This document shows, one piece after another, positions 24,618-34,658 of a DNA stretch of 64,000 nt. The stretch spans positions 78,732-142,731 of the forward strand of contig NZ_KE384028.1 in NCBI RefSeq assembly GCF_000423525.1, in the 5' to 3' direction. The position numbers were made by a program, and so were the translations under genes. The stretch's first letter is position 1. The number at the start of each line of letters is the position of its first letter. The notes under the pieces are model-generated. The model worked only from the letters and a program-made list of their open reading frames with translations, was not told the origin of the DNA and ran no database searches. This DNA is from Proteocatella sphenisci DSM 23131. Its GTDB lineage: Bacteria > Bacillota > Clostridia > Peptostreptococcales > Filifactoraceae.

Positions 24618-26075
24618 ATGATGGCTAAGAATAATTCTCATATTATTTCTGTTCTTATCATTTCAGTATTTATGTTTATGCTAAATCCGTATGTTTCATA
24701 TTCGCAAAGTCGCTATGACAACAGTTTTCCTGTGAGAGTGGGAATTTTTTATGGATCTGTTTCAAAGGCTTCATATGCTGTGTCTGGGACCAATATACAA
24801 ATATATGATTCTTCTAAAAAAGCTATAGAAACGGGAGCCGCTTCTTTAAAGGTTTCGCTCAGTTCCAATATATATGTAAGTTCTATGTCGGAAAACTCAT
24901 ATGAAGATGCTGTGCAGTCAGCAAAAAAATATTCAGACAAGGCTCTCGTTTATTACAACAATGGGGAGTTTTATGCAGGGAGCACAGTTCCAAATGCAGA
25001 TTTAATTCCTGCACTTGGATCTAAGGCCATTTTTACGCTCGATGATGGAAGATTGATTGCTTGTGAGGGGAGTAAAGTCATAGGCCTTTCTTCGGAGGAT
25101 TCTGTAACGGCTCTGGAGAATGTAAAATATAGAGGCAAGTTAAATTTTTATATAAAAGGATCTAGTTTGTATGCCATAAATGAGGTTGGGATGCAGGACT
25201 ATCTATATGGGGTGGTTCCTAAGGAAATGGTGTCAAGCTGGGAAATAGAAGCCCTCAAAGCTCAGGCGATTGTGGCAAAAAACCATACTATAACAAACTA
25301 TAACAAACATGCGGCTGATGGATTTAATGTATGCAAGAGTACTCACTGCCAAGTTTATGGTGGTTACAGCGCTGAGCAGGAAAAAACCAATCAGAGTGTG
25401 GATAAAACTGAGGGCATTGTTATGATGTATAAGGGGGCTCCGGCTGAGGCTTATTTTCATTCCAGCAGTGGAGGACGCACTGAATCCATAGGTAACATGT
25501 GGAATTATGGACTTGATTATATGTCTGGGGTAAAGGATCCATATTCTACTGGAACGCCTTATGACAACTGGGAGGCTATTCTTTCTGCTTCTGAAATTGA
25601 GCAGGCCCTGCTCAGATACAACTACGATGTGGGCACGGTAGTTGGCATAAAGATACTTGAGATTTCGGAAAATGACAGAGTAATGAAGCTTGGGGTGCTT
25701 GGAACAAAGGGAATGAAAATCCTTGAAAAAGATGGGATAAGAACTGTACTGGGATCTTCAAAATTCAAGAGCACTTATTTTACATTAACAGATACAGGTG
25801 TTCGGAGCAGCTCAGCATTAGAGCGAAATAGATCAGACATTAATATACAAGACAATGGACTCAAGAATGCATTTGACAAACTGGATAGTTTTGTAAGTAC
25901 GAGAATTTCGGATGAAGCGCAGAACTTCGTTTCGGGAAGCTCATTTGTATTCAGTGGAAGAGGATTTGGACATGGGATAGGCCTTAGTCAGTATGGTGCC
26001 AACAACATGGCCAAAGAAGGAAATGATTTTAAGGATATAATAAATTATTATTTTAAAGGTGTTACAATAGGATAA
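24618..26075 (+). CDS. SpoIID/LytB-domain protein
   Basis: 485-residue exported protein related to SpoIID, the peptidoglycan lytic transglycosylase of spore engulfment. It has a signal or anchor segment (about 8-30), a long N-terminal region, then the SpoIID domain: GMQDYLYGVVPKEMVSSW holds the catalytic Glu in PKEM, followed by LKAQAIVAKNH, THCQVYGG, HSSSGGRTES, and the closing GRGFGHGIGLSQYGA motif. Two adjacent ATGs could start it. It sits between ruvB and queA in the usual clostridial order. It could be the sporulation SpoIID or a vegetative LytB paralogue. Confidence 0.88.
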   Translation: MMAKNNSHIISVLIISVFMFMLNPYVSYSQSRYDNSFPVRVGIFYGSVSKASYAVSGTNIQIYDSSKKAIETGAASLKVSLSSNIYVSSMSENSYEDAVQSAKKYSDKALVYYNNGEFYAGSTVPNADLIPALGSKAIFTLDDGRLIACEGSKVIGLSSEDSVTALENVKYRGKLNFYIKGSSLYAINEVGMQDYLYGVVPKEMVSSWEIEALKAQAIVAKNHTITNYNKHAADGFNVCKSTHCQVYGGYSAEQEKTNQSVDKTEGIVMMYKGAPAEAYFHSSSGGRTESIGNMWNYGLDYMSGVKDPYSTGTPYDNWEAILSASEIEQALLRYNYDVGTVVGIKILEISENDRVMKLGVLGTKGMKILEKDGIRTVLGSSKFKSTYFTLTDTGVRSSSALERNRSDINIQDNGLKNAFDKLDSFVSTRISDEAQNFVSGSSFVFSGRGFGHGIGLSQYGANNMAKEGNDFKDIINYYFKGVTIG

Positions 26076-26108
26076 TCTAAATATATAATTAAGGAATGGG
26101 AATATACA

Positions 26109-27128
26109 GTGAATACAAAAGATTTTTATTACGATCTGCCACAAGAAAGGATCGCACAGACTCCTCTCAAGGACAGGAGCAAGTCAAAGCTGATGGATTT
26201 TGACAAAAACACAGGAAGTGTCAGTCACAGGATTTTTGAAGATATTGTAAATGATTTTGGTGAAAACGATCTACTGGTTTTAAATAATACGAGAGTGCTT
26301 CCTGCAAGAATGTATGGAATAAAAGAGGAAACCGGGGCAAAGATAGAAATACTGCTTACAAAGAGGATAGCTCTTAAAACGTGGGAAGTAATGGCAAAAC
26401 CTGCAAAAAGGCTGCGTCATGGCGCTAAGGTAAAATTTTCAGATGAGCTTTCAGCAAGGGTAACTGAAGAACTTGAAGAAGGGATGAGAATTCTCGAGTT
26501 TGAATATGAGGGTGTGTTTGAAGAGATTATAGAAAAAATAGGAACTATGCCCCTGCCTCCATATATAAAAGAAAAACTTACAGACCAGGAGAGATACCAA
26601 ACTGTATATTCTAAAATAAAAGGCTCATCGGCCGCTCCTACAGCAGGGCTTCACTTTACTGAGGAAATTCTTGATATACTTGAAAAAAAAGGAGTACAGA
26701 TAGAGTACGTGACTCTGCATGTGGGCCTTGGAACCTTTAAGACGGTTTCTGTGGAAGATGTGGAGAACCATGTTATGCACAGTGAGTATTACAAGATTGA
26801 CGAAGAAACTGCAAATAGAATAAATCTTGCGAAGGCTAAGGGTAAAAAGATTACATGTGTTGGTACTACTAGTGTGAGGACTATTGAGTCTGCTGCAGTT
26901 GATGGAAAACTGAAAAATCTTGAAGGAGAGACTCAGATATTTATCTATCCTCCTTATAAATTCAAGATGGTGGACGCGCTTGTTACTAATTTTCATCTTC
27001 CTGAGTCTACTCTGATAATGCTTATATCAGCTTTTTCTGACAGAGAAAAGATTCTAAATGCATATGATACAGCGGTAGAGGAAAAATACAGGTTCTTCAG
27101 TTTTGGGGATGCCATGTATATTCATTAG
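26109..27128 (+). CDS. queA: S-adenosylmethionine:tRNA ribosyltransferase-isomerase
   Basis: 339-residue QueA, which transfers the ribosyl group of SAM to preQ1-tRNA to make epoxyqueuosine. Characteristic segments are FYYDLPQERIAQTP at the N-terminus, NNTRVLPARMYG, SSAAPTAGLHFTEE, VTLHVGLGTFKTV, and the C-terminal TNFHLPESTLIMLISAF. The start is GTG 26109; AAGGA is 13 bases upstream, a loose fit, but the family N-terminus begins here. Operates with tgt, 29 bp downstream. Confidence 0.95.
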   Translation: MNTKDFYYDLPQERIAQTPLKDRSKSKLMDFDKNTGSVSHRIFEDIVNDFGENDLLVLNNTRVLPARMYGIKEETGAKIEILLTKRIALKTWEVMAKPAKRLRHGAKVKFSDELSARVTEELEEGMRILEFEYEGVFEEIIEKIGTMPLPPYIKEKLTDQERYQTVYSKIKGSSAAPTAGLHFTEEILDILEKKGVQIEYVTLHVGLGTFKTVSVEDVENHVMHSEYYKIDEETANRINLAKAKGKKITCVGTTSVRTIESAAVDGKLKNLEGETQIFIYPPYKFKMVDALVTNFHLPESTLIMLISAFSDREKILNAYDTAVEEKYRFFSFGDAMYIH

Positions 27129-27148
27129 ATAAAAACGATTTAAATTAA

Positions 27149-28279
<1,131 letters not shown>

Positions 28280-28336
28280 ATTTATAATCTAAAATGTAGT
28301 ATTATCTAATAAGACGTACATTTTAAGGAGGATGAA

Positions 28337-28609
28337 ATGGGAGCACAACAAATTGTAAATCTTGTAATACCTGTAGGTTTTCTTGCAGTTTTTTATTTTT
28401 TACTTATCAGGCCTCAGCAAAAAAGAGACAAATCGATAAAGTCTATGAGGGAAACTCTTAAGCCAGGTGACGATGTTGTCACGATTGGTGGTATAGTTGG
28501 AAAAATAACTAAAGTAACTGATGAAAGCGTGACTATTGAGGTTGGAGCCGACAAGACTCGAATTATAGTAGAAAAGTGGGCGATTGGAAAATTGCTTGAA
28601 TCAAAGTAG
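28337..28609 (+). CDS. yajC: Preprotein translocase accessory subunit YajC
   Basis: 90-residue membrane protein with one N-terminal helix (about 5-24), then the RPQQKR stretch and a small soluble domain (DVVTIGGIVGKIT). YajC associates with SecDF. It is followed by a terminator, and secD-secF lie one gene further on. Confidence 0.93.
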   Translation: MGAQQIVNLVIPVGFLAVFYFLLIRPQQKRDKSIKSMRETLKPGDDVVTIGGIVGKITKVTDESVTIEVGADKTRIIVEKWAIGKLLESK

Positions 28610-28636
28610 AATAGTTTAAAAATTTGATTAATTTCT

Positions 28637-28672
28637 AAAAATCTTCTGCTTATGCAAGTGGAAGATTTTTTT
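28637..28672 (+). terminator. Terminator after yajC
   Basis: Ten Watson-Crick pairs AAAAATCTTC/GAAGATTTTT (28637-28646 with 28661-28670) continue inward with two G-T and three further pairs around an ATGC loop, and a T run follows. Closes the ruvC-yajC operon. Confidence 0.85.
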
Positions 28673-28713
28673 GGATATAATCTGATGGTTTTTATAAAAA
28701 AGGAGAAATTGTA

Positions 28714-29217
28714 ATGAATATAGAATTTATGGGAAACAGCCCAAACATTTCAAAAAACGCTTTTTGTGCACCAAATGCCGCAATAATTGGGTCTGCAGAA
28801 ATAAGTGATGATGCAAGCATATGGTTTGGAGCATGTATAAGGGCCGACAACAATAAAATATTCATAGGAAAAGGAACCAACATACAAGATCTTACCATTA
28901 TACATGTCGACGATGATACTCCTGTACATATAGGAGAAAATGTGACTGTGGGCCATAGCTGTATAATACATGGGGCTAACATTGAAGACAATGTGCTTGT
29001 TGGTATGGGTTCACTTATTATGGACAGAGCAAAGGTTGGCAGAGACACTATAATTGGAGCAGGGTCTTTAATTCCATCTGGCAAAGAAATTCCTTCTGGA
29101 GTTCTTGTTATGGGTAGACCGGCAAAAGTAGTTAGAGAACTTACACAAGAAGAGATTTTAAGTATTACAAAATCTGCGGTAGATTATGCTGCAAATTCAA
29201 AAAAATATATATTATAA
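28714..29217 (+). CDS. Gamma-carbonic anhydrase-family protein
   Basis: 167-residue left-handed beta-helix with hexapeptide repeats. The trimeric metal site histidines are in TIIHVD, VGHSC and IIHGA (about 67, 87 and 92). Such proteins hydrate CO2 or act as acetyltransferase-like metal proteins. Between terminator and secD, with ribosome site AAGGAG; 9 bp separate it from secD, so it probably heads a transcript with secDF. A TATAAT lies at 28676-28681. Activity cannot be assured from sequence. Confidence 0.88.
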   Translation: MNIEFMGNSPNISKNAFCAPNAAIIGSAEISDDASIWFGACIRADNNKIFIGKGTNIQDLTIIHVDDDTPVHIGENVTVGHSCIIHGANIEDNVLVGMGSLIMDRAKVGRDTIIGAGSLIPSGKEIPSGVLVMGRPAKVVRELTQEEILSITKSAVDYAANSKKYIL

Positions 29218-29226
29218 GGAGTATTT

Positions 29227-30483
29227 ATGAAAAACTCGAGGAGCAAATCAGCTTTTTTTCTTGTTGTGATTTTAATTGCAACTTTTGCATATACTGCTTT
29301 TGCAGGAATAAGTGCTGGAAATTTTGAAATTAGCAGTGCGGTTTCGAAAATAAAGCAGGGTCTGGATCTCAAAGGTGGAGTTTTTGTACTTTATGAGGCA
29401 GAAACAGAACTAAAAGGTAGTGAACTTAGTGATATAATGGATCAGACTATAGCGGTTTTCAGAAAGAGAATTGACTCTATGGGACTGACGGAACCATTTA
29501 TAGTTAGAGAGGGAGAAAAAAGAATACGTATTGAGCTTCCTGGGGTGGAAAATGCTCAACAGGCACTTGACACCATAGGAAAGACTGCTCAGCTCCAGTT
29601 TATGACTATAAGAGAAGAAGTGGTTGTAACAGGAGCAGATGTAAAAAATGCCAAGGTTGTGATAGACACGCAAGATAATAAACCTATAGTGTCACTGGAG
29701 TTCACTCCTGAAGGAGTAAAGAAGTTTGCAGATGCTACGGCCAAACTTGCTGTTAATCAGGAACCTCTTTTGATAGTGCTTGATAAGGAAGTAATATCAA
29801 GTCCTACAGTTAATGTTGCCATACCTGATGGAAATGCAACTATTTCTGGTAATTTTACAATAGAAAGTGCATCTGAACTGGCAAATCTCATACGTGGAGG
29901 CGCGCTTCCTGTCAATTTCACGGAGGTACAAAGCTCTATAGTAACAGCGACCCTTGGAGAGGATGCTCTTGCAAGGAGCATTACAGGTGCCCTTATTGGT
30001 ATAGCCCTTGTTATGATTTTTATGATAGTTTACTATAAAATACTAGGACTTTCTGCAGCTATTGCGCTTACTGGATATATGGTAATAGTAGCATATATAT
30101 ATCAGCTTATAGGAGTGACACTTACTCTTCCTGGAATTGCGGCACTTATTCTTTCGATTGGTATGGCAGTAGATGCGAATGTAATAATATTTGAGAGAAT
30201 AAAAGAAGAAATAAGAGACGGTAAATCTGTAAGGGTTTCCATAGATACTGGATTCAAAAAAGCCATGTCAACAATACTTGATTCTCAGATAACAACCTTT
30301 ATAGCAGGAACAGTACTCTACTATTTTGGAACGGGCCAGATAAAAGGATTTGCAATAACTCTTATGATAGGTATTGTTGCTTCTATGTTTACGGCACTCT
30401 TAGTAACAAAATTAATTCTCAGAAACATGGTAAATGGATTTTCAATTAAAGACAAAAAATTTTTTGGCGTTAAGGAGGATTAA
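29227..30483 (+). CDS. secD: Protein translocase subunit SecD
   Basis: 418-residue membrane protein that uses the proton gradient to complete export through SecYEG. It has an N-terminal helix (about 9-28), a short periplasmic-type domain (about 35-240) starting with GLDLKGGVF, and six-helix RND bundle with the GAD-type motif AVDANVIIFERIKEE (about 317-331). It is shorter than proteobacterial SecD, as usual for Firmicutes. secF follows after 3 bp. Confidence 0.95.
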   Translation: MKNSRSKSAFFLVVILIATFAYTAFAGISAGNFEISSAVSKIKQGLDLKGGVFVLYEAETELKGSELSDIMDQTIAVFRKRIDSMGLTEPFIVREGEKRIRIELPGVENAQQALDTIGKTAQLQFMTIREEVVVTGADVKNAKVVIDTQDNKPIVSLEFTPEGVKKFADATAKLAVNQEPLLIVLDKEVISSPTVNVAIPDGNATISGNFTIESASELANLIRGGALPVNFTEVQSSIVTATLGEDALARSITGALIGIALVMIFMIVYYKILGLSAAIALTGYMVIVAYIYQLIGVTLTLPGIAALILSIGMAVDANVIIFERIKEEIRDGKSVRVSIDTGFKKAMSTILDSQITTFIAGTVLYYFGTGQIKGFAITLMIGIVASMFTALLVTKLILRNMVNGFSIKDKKFFGVKED

Positions 30484-30486
30484 TTT

Positions 30487-31401
30487 ATGAAACTAAAAAA
30501 AGACCTTAAAGTAATTGCAAATTACAAAAAATATTTCACTGTTTCTCTTGTTATAATCCTAATTGGAATGGCTCTTGCAGGTATTAGGGGCTTTAACTAC
30601 GGGATAGACTTTACTGGAGGTACTCTGATAGAGATAAATATGAGACAGTACGTAACTACAGAAGAGATAAAAGAAATAACAGATAAATTTGACCCTGGCA
30701 TGCAGATAAACTACATTGGTGAAGAAAAAGATGGAGTACAGCTAAAGACTACAATTGATCTCAATAATAAAAACAGGTCTGAGCTTTTTGGAGAATTTGC
30801 TTCGAAATACGATCTTAGCCAAAAAGACCTTGTAAAGTCTGAGCAATTTGGACCATCTATTGGAAAAGAGATAAAGACGAAGGCTATTGTTTCGGTTCTT
30901 ATTGCAACAATTGCTATGCTTGTATATATTTCTTTCAGATTCAAATTGAATTTTGGAATAGCAGCTATAGCAGCGCTTATACACGATGTATTGTTTGTGC
31001 TTGCCCTATATTCTATATTTCAGATTCCGCTTAACAGTCCCTTTGTAGCAGCTATGCTTACTGTGGTTGGATATTCAATAAATGATACTATTGTTGTATT
31101 TGACAGGATAAGAGAAAATATGATAGGTGCAAAAAGAGATTCTTTTGGAGAAGTCGCAGATTTATCCATAAATCAGACAATTTCAAGATCTGTAAATACA
31201 TCGCTTACTACACTTCTTGCAATAATAGCGCTTTATGTTATGGGTGTGGAATCCATTAAGGAATTTACTCTGCCCCTTATAGCAGGAATATCTGTAGGAG
31301 TATATTCTTCTATTTTTATTGCGAGTCCAATCTGGGTGCTTATAAACAGAGCCAGTCGAAAGAATCAGATAAAGAATCTGGGGTCAGCAAGCTATAAATA
31401 A
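30487..31401 (+). CDS. secF: Protein translocase subunit SecF
   Basis: 304-residue partner of SecD. N-terminal helix, then the FNYGIDFTGGTLIEI motif (about 37-51), a small extracytoplasmic domain, and five helices including GYSINDTIVVFDRIREN (about 197-213). Ribosome site AAGGAGG overlaps the end of secD. No clear terminator follows. Confidence 0.95.
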   Translation: MKLKKDLKVIANYKKYFTVSLVIILIGMALAGIRGFNYGIDFTGGTLIEINMRQYVTTEEIKEITDKFDPGMQINYIGEEKDGVQLKTTIDLNNKNRSELFGEFASKYDLSQKDLVKSEQFGPSIGKEIKTKAIVSVLIATIAMLVYISFRFKLNFGIAAIAALIHDVLFVLALYSIFQIPLNSPFVAAMLTVVGYSINDTIVVFDRIRENMIGAKRDSFGEVADLSINQTISRSVNTSLTTLLAIIALYVMGVESIKEFTLPLIAGISVGVYSSIFIASPIWVLINRASRKNQIKNLGSASYK

Positions 31402-31525
31402 AATGATACTAATTGATAAATAATTTTTATGTTTTTATACTTTTATATGTTTTATTTGTGTGTCAAATGGCTATATAAATATTGTGGGCTATTTTATTCA
31501 ATTATTTATATAAGGAGGATTTGAT

Positions 31526-32038
31526 ATGGGATCAAGAGCTATAGAAATTGCTAATCTGGATGTAGAAAAACTTATTGAGATTTTGAATTCGGCGCTTGCT
31601 GAGGAATGGCTGGCTTATTATCAGTACTGGATAGGTGCAAGGCTTATGGAAGGCCCAATGAGATCTGAAGTAGAACCTGAACTTTTGCTTCATGCTGATC
31701 AGGAGCTTAATCATGCGGTATTGGTTGTAGGAAGGATAATTCAGCTTGGAGGAACTCCTGTAATAGACCCTAAAGACTGGTTAAAGCATGCAGGATGTGC
31801 ATATGAGGCGCCGTCTGATCCATATATTGAAGAGATACTTAAACAAAACCTCAATGGAGAAAGATGCGCTATATCTCGTTATCAGCAGATTGCAGAGATG
31901 ACAAACGGGAAAGACTATGCAACTTATCAGATGGCAGTTACCATACTCAATGAAGAACTGGAACACGAAGAAGACATTGAGGCTTGGCTGAAAGACATAG
32001 AAAGATTGAGAGATGATATAAGAAAATTAAGACTTTAA
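31526..32038 (+). CDS. Dps-like ferritin (DPSL/thioferritin type)
   Basis: 170-residue ferritin-fold protein, four helices, expected to oxidise and store iron or detoxify peroxide. Di-iron ligands are E27, E60 with H63, E112, and E144 with H147, the bacterioferritin pattern. Two cysteines, C91 in HAGCAYEAP and C114 next to the ligand in GERCAI, match the paired cysteines of DPSL (thioferritin) proteins from archaea and anaerobes. The leader of 125 bases is very A+T-rich; no PerR box is certain. Ribosome site AAGGAGG. Transcribed alone and ended by a bidirectional terminator. Confidence 0.85.
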   Translation: MGSRAIEIANLDVEKLIEILNSALAEEWLAYYQYWIGARLMEGPMRSEVEPELLLHADQELNHAVLVVGRIIQLGGTPVIDPKDWLKHAGCAYEAPSDPYIEEILKQNLNGERCAISRYQQIAEMTNGKDYATYQMAVTILNEELEHEEDIEAWLKDIERLRDDIRKLRL

Positions 32039-32060
32039 TAAATAAAATATGCTTAAAAAC

Positions 32061-32104
32061 AAATAACCACGACTCCAGAAATTTTACTGGGGCCTTGGTT
32101 ATTT
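32061..32104. terminator. Bidirectional terminator between convergent genes
   Basis: Outer stem AAATAACCA/TGGTTATTT (32061-32069 with 32096-32104) and inner stem CTCCAG/CTGGGG (32073-32078 with 32087-32092). On the minus strand it is followed by TTGTTTTT, so it serves the LysR gene best. Confidence 0.7.
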
Positions 32105-32119
32105 CCAGGTTATAAAATC

Positions 32120-33007
32120 TTATTTAAAATTTTCCTGAATGAAATCCATGAACCTGGTTTCTATAGGGGTGAGGATCGCTTTTTTTTGAACTACAAAATA
32201 AAAAGCTCTATGAGTGTCAAAATCAGAAATGTCATATATGCATGTGCTGGTGTCATTTGAGATGCAGTTTGCGGAGCTTGCAGGTATAAAGGCATATCCA
32301 ACACCATTTGAGACAAGGCTTTTTGCAACATTAAAGCTCTCCGTTATTACTACTGTATTGAGGTCGGATATGCTTTTGTTGTATTTTTTGAGTTCTTTTG
32401 AAAAAATTTTGCCACTGCCCGAACCTTCTTCTCTCATGATAAGAGGAAGGGTAAGTATTTCTTCAAATGTTATAGAAGCGCGGCAGCTTTCATCTTTCTT
32501 TGGACCAATTAGCACCATATGATCTTCAAATACTTTGATGGCCTCAAATTCGCTTCCGGGCTTTGAACCTGTGAAACCCATAGAATACTTATTGTCAGCA
32601 ATTGATTCCAGGACATCTTGTGAATCTAGATGGTATATTTTAAATTTAATTCCAGGGAATTTTTTTGAAAATCCTGAAATAATGTCTGGAACTACAAATT
32701 CTTCGGGAACAGAGCTGGATGGAAGTTCGAGCAAACCGTCAAAATTTCCGATTATATCATTTATTACAAATATGGCGCTGTCTCTTTTCTTTATTATTTC
32801 TATCGCATGATTTTTAAAGGTTCTACCGGCATCTGTGAGTTGGATTGTTTTTCCTTTGCGGTCAAAGAGCAGTATGCCAAGCTCACTTTCCAGGTTCTGT
32901 ATATGATTGGAAAGTGTAGGTTGCGTAAGGTAAAGTTCACGGGCAGCCTTGGAGAAACTGTTATATTTAGCTATTGTTACAAAACTTTCTAATTGCCTGA
33001 AGTCCAT
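32120..33007 (-). CDS. LysR-family transcriptional regulator
   Basis: 295-residue regulator with an N-terminal winged helix (1-60: FSKAARELYLTQPTLSNHIQNLE) and a C-terminal periplasmic-binding-like effector domain (about 90-290). The sequence around TQPTLSNHI and the EEGSGSG loop resembles CysL/CysB-like LysR proteins of Firmicutes. The start ATG has AAGGAG. No target gene is adjacent on the divergent side except purR. Effector unknown. Confidence 0.9.
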   Translation of the reverse strand: MDFRQLESFVTIAKYNSFSKAARELYLTQPTLSNHIQNLESELGILLFDRKGKTIQLTDAGRTFKNHAIEIIKKRDSAIFVINDIIGNFDGLLELPSSSVPEEFVVPDIISGFSKKFPGIKFKIYHLDSQDVLESIADNKYSMGFTGSKPGSEFEAIKVFEDHMVLIGPKKDESCRASITFEEILTLPLIMREEGSGSGKIFSKELKKYNKSISDLNTVVITESFNVAKSLVSNGVGYAFIPASSANCISNDTSTCIYDISDFDTHRAFYFVVQKKAILTPIETRFMDFIQENFK

Positions 33008-33030
33008 ATATTTACTCCTTAATTTTTAGT

Positions 33031-33047
33031 ATGCTTTATTATAGCAT
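33031..33047. promoter_or_regulatory. 17-bp dyad ATGCT-N7-AGCAT over the LysR promoter
   Basis: Five-base arms (33031-33035, 33043-33047) with a T-N11-A centre typical of LysR boxes, overlapping a minus-strand TATAAT (33038-33043) about 30 bases upstream of the LysR start. Possible autoregulatory site. Confidence 0.4.
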
Positions 33048-33162
33048 CAAAAACAGGCTATTTGTAAAAATAAGGATAGATATAGATTATGGTAATTTAT
33101 AATACTTATAGAAAATGTTTATATGTGAAAACAAAATATATATAATTTAGTAAAAATTGATA

Positions 33163-33191
33163 TTGAAATGTTTTTTGTGATATATTATAAT
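33163..33191 (+). promoter_or_regulatory. Promoter TTGAAA-N17-TATAAT for purR
   Basis: Good sigma-A promoter 41 bases before the purR start. Confidence 0.75.
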
Positions 33192-33232
33192 AATATACGG
33201 ATAAATACGAATTTTATATGGAAGGATATACA

Positions 33233-34045
33233 ATGAAGTTAAGAAAAAGCGAAAGAATAGGGGCTATTGTTAAGGTGCTTTCGGATAATCCGAACAAAAT
33301 CTTTACTTTAGGTTATTTTACTGAGAAATTTGATACGGCAAAATCTACTCTCAGTGAAGATATATCGGTAGTCAAAAATGTTTTTGAAAAACTCGAACTT
33401 GGAAAGGTTATAACTATTTCCGGAGCTTCTGGTGGTATAAAATTCATACCAATGTTTACTAAGAATCAGGCAATCGCAAAAATAGAAGAAATGTGCGAAA
33501 AAATTGTAAATCCAGACAGAAAACTAGTCGGGGGCTTTTTATATATGAATGACATTATTTCAAGCCCTGATATTGCTGAGGCGGTAGGGGAAATTTTTGC
33601 TTCTGTCATTGATTACAAAGATGCAGATTATGTAGTTACTATTGAGGCTAAAGGCATTCCGATTGCCATGATGACAGCTAAGGCCATGAATCTTCCTCTT
33701 ATAATAGTCAGAAAAAATGCAATGATAACAGAGGGGCCTTCTCTTGCCATAAATTATCTTTCAAGTACCAGCGGAAAAATACAGAGCATGAATCTTCCAA
33801 GAAGAGCAATAAAACAAGGATCCAAGGTTATTTTGGTGGATGATTTTATGAGGGCTGGGGGAACACTTAAAGGAATGGAAGACCTTATGAGGGAGTTTGA
33901 TGCTAAGGTACTTGATCGGGCCGTGCTTATAGAGCTTGAATGTGAAAAAAATGCTTCGGATTATTTTTCGCTCATGACACTTAAAGATAGCAAGGATGAT
34001 ACACAGATAGAGATAAGCAAAAACTTTTTTGAACGATTTAAATAA
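33233..34045 (+). CDS. purR: Purine operon repressor PurR
   Basis: 270-residue B. subtilis-type PurR. N-terminal winged helix (1-75) followed by a phosphoribosyltransferase-fold domain whose PRPP-binding motif VILVDDFMRAGGT (about 198-210) senses PRPP and releases DNA. I start at ATG 33233 after GGAAGGA; an ATG five codons earlier lacks a ribosome site. Followed by spoVG, the same order as in Bacillus, where yabJ lies between. No terminator between them is obvious. Confidence 0.93.
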   Translation: MKLRKSERIGAIVKVLSDNPNKIFTLGYFTEKFDTAKSTLSEDISVVKNVFEKLELGKVITISGASGGIKFIPMFTKNQAIAKIEEMCEKIVNPDRKLVGGFLYMNDIISSPDIAEAVGEIFASVIDYKDADYVVTIEAKGIPIAMMTAKAMNLPLIIVRKNAMITEGPSLAINYLSSTSGKIQSMNLPRRAIKQGSKVILVDDFMRAGGTLKGMEDLMREFDAKVLDRAVLIELECEKNASDYFSLMTLKDSKDDTQIEISKNFFERFK

Positions 34046-34082
34046 AATATTCAGAAAATTACTTTATTTATTATTGCATATG

Positions 34083-34111
34083 TTAAAAATATATAGTAAA
34101 CTAACTATAAT
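34083..34111 (+). promoter_or_regulatory. Promoter TTAAAA-N17-TATAAT for spoVG
   Basis: Perfect -10 and moderate -35 at 17-base spacing, 45 bases before spoVG. Confidence 0.65.
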
Positions 34112-34155
34112 AAGTTGTGGAAACTATATTACATAGCAAAAGGAGAGTAATGACT

Positions 34156-34467
34156 ATGCAAATTACAGACGTTCGAGTAAGAAAGTTATCAGAAGAAGGT
34201 AAAATGAGAGGTATTGTATCAGTAACTTTCGATAATGCATTTGTTGTTCATGACATCAAAATCATTGAGGGGCAAAATGGGTTATTTATTGCAATGCCAA
34301 GCAGAAAAGTTTCTGAGGGGGAATTCAGAGACATAGCGCATCCTATTAACGCAGAAATGAGACATGAATTACAAGATGAAATTCTCAGAGCTTATGAAGA
34401 AGCCAGAGACAAAGCTGTAGATATGGATATTGACGGAAGTGATAGTGATTATATAACTCAGGAATAA
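34156..34467 (+). CDS. spoVG: Septation/regulatory protein SpoVG
   Basis: 103-residue nucleic-acid-binding regulator. Conserved segments are [43 protein letters not shown] and [10 protein letters not shown] begin at ATG 34156 because the family starts with M-x-(I/V)-T-D-V-R; ATG 34150, four bases from AGGAG, is an alternative adding two residues. Its C-terminal tail is acidic. Monocistronic, with its own promoter and strong terminator. Confidence 0.95.
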   Translation: MQITDVRVRKLSEEGKMRGIVSVTFDNAFVVHDIKIIEGQNGLFIAMPSRKVSEGEFRDIAHPINAEMRHELQDEILRAYEEARDKAVDMDIDGSDSDYITQE

Positions 34468-34503
34468 TAACTTGTAATATAATTTTTAAATTTTGAAGTT
34501 TTC

Positions 34504-34552
34504 AACTGTCTTGCTGGATGAACTTGTTCATTTAATAAGACAGTTTTTTGTT
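34504..34552 (+). terminator. Terminator after spoVG
   Basis: Outer stem AACTGTCTT/AAGACAGTT (34504-34512 with 34537-34545) with a nested ATGAAC/GTTCAT hairpin (34518-34531) and T6. Confidence 0.9.
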
Positions 34553-34658
34553 TTTTTATAAATATTTTTACATAATTTACAATACAATTACAAAAGATTA
34601 TAACAATTGAAAAATAACGGATTTAATGATAAGCTATAGGGGAGACTAGGAGGTACTT

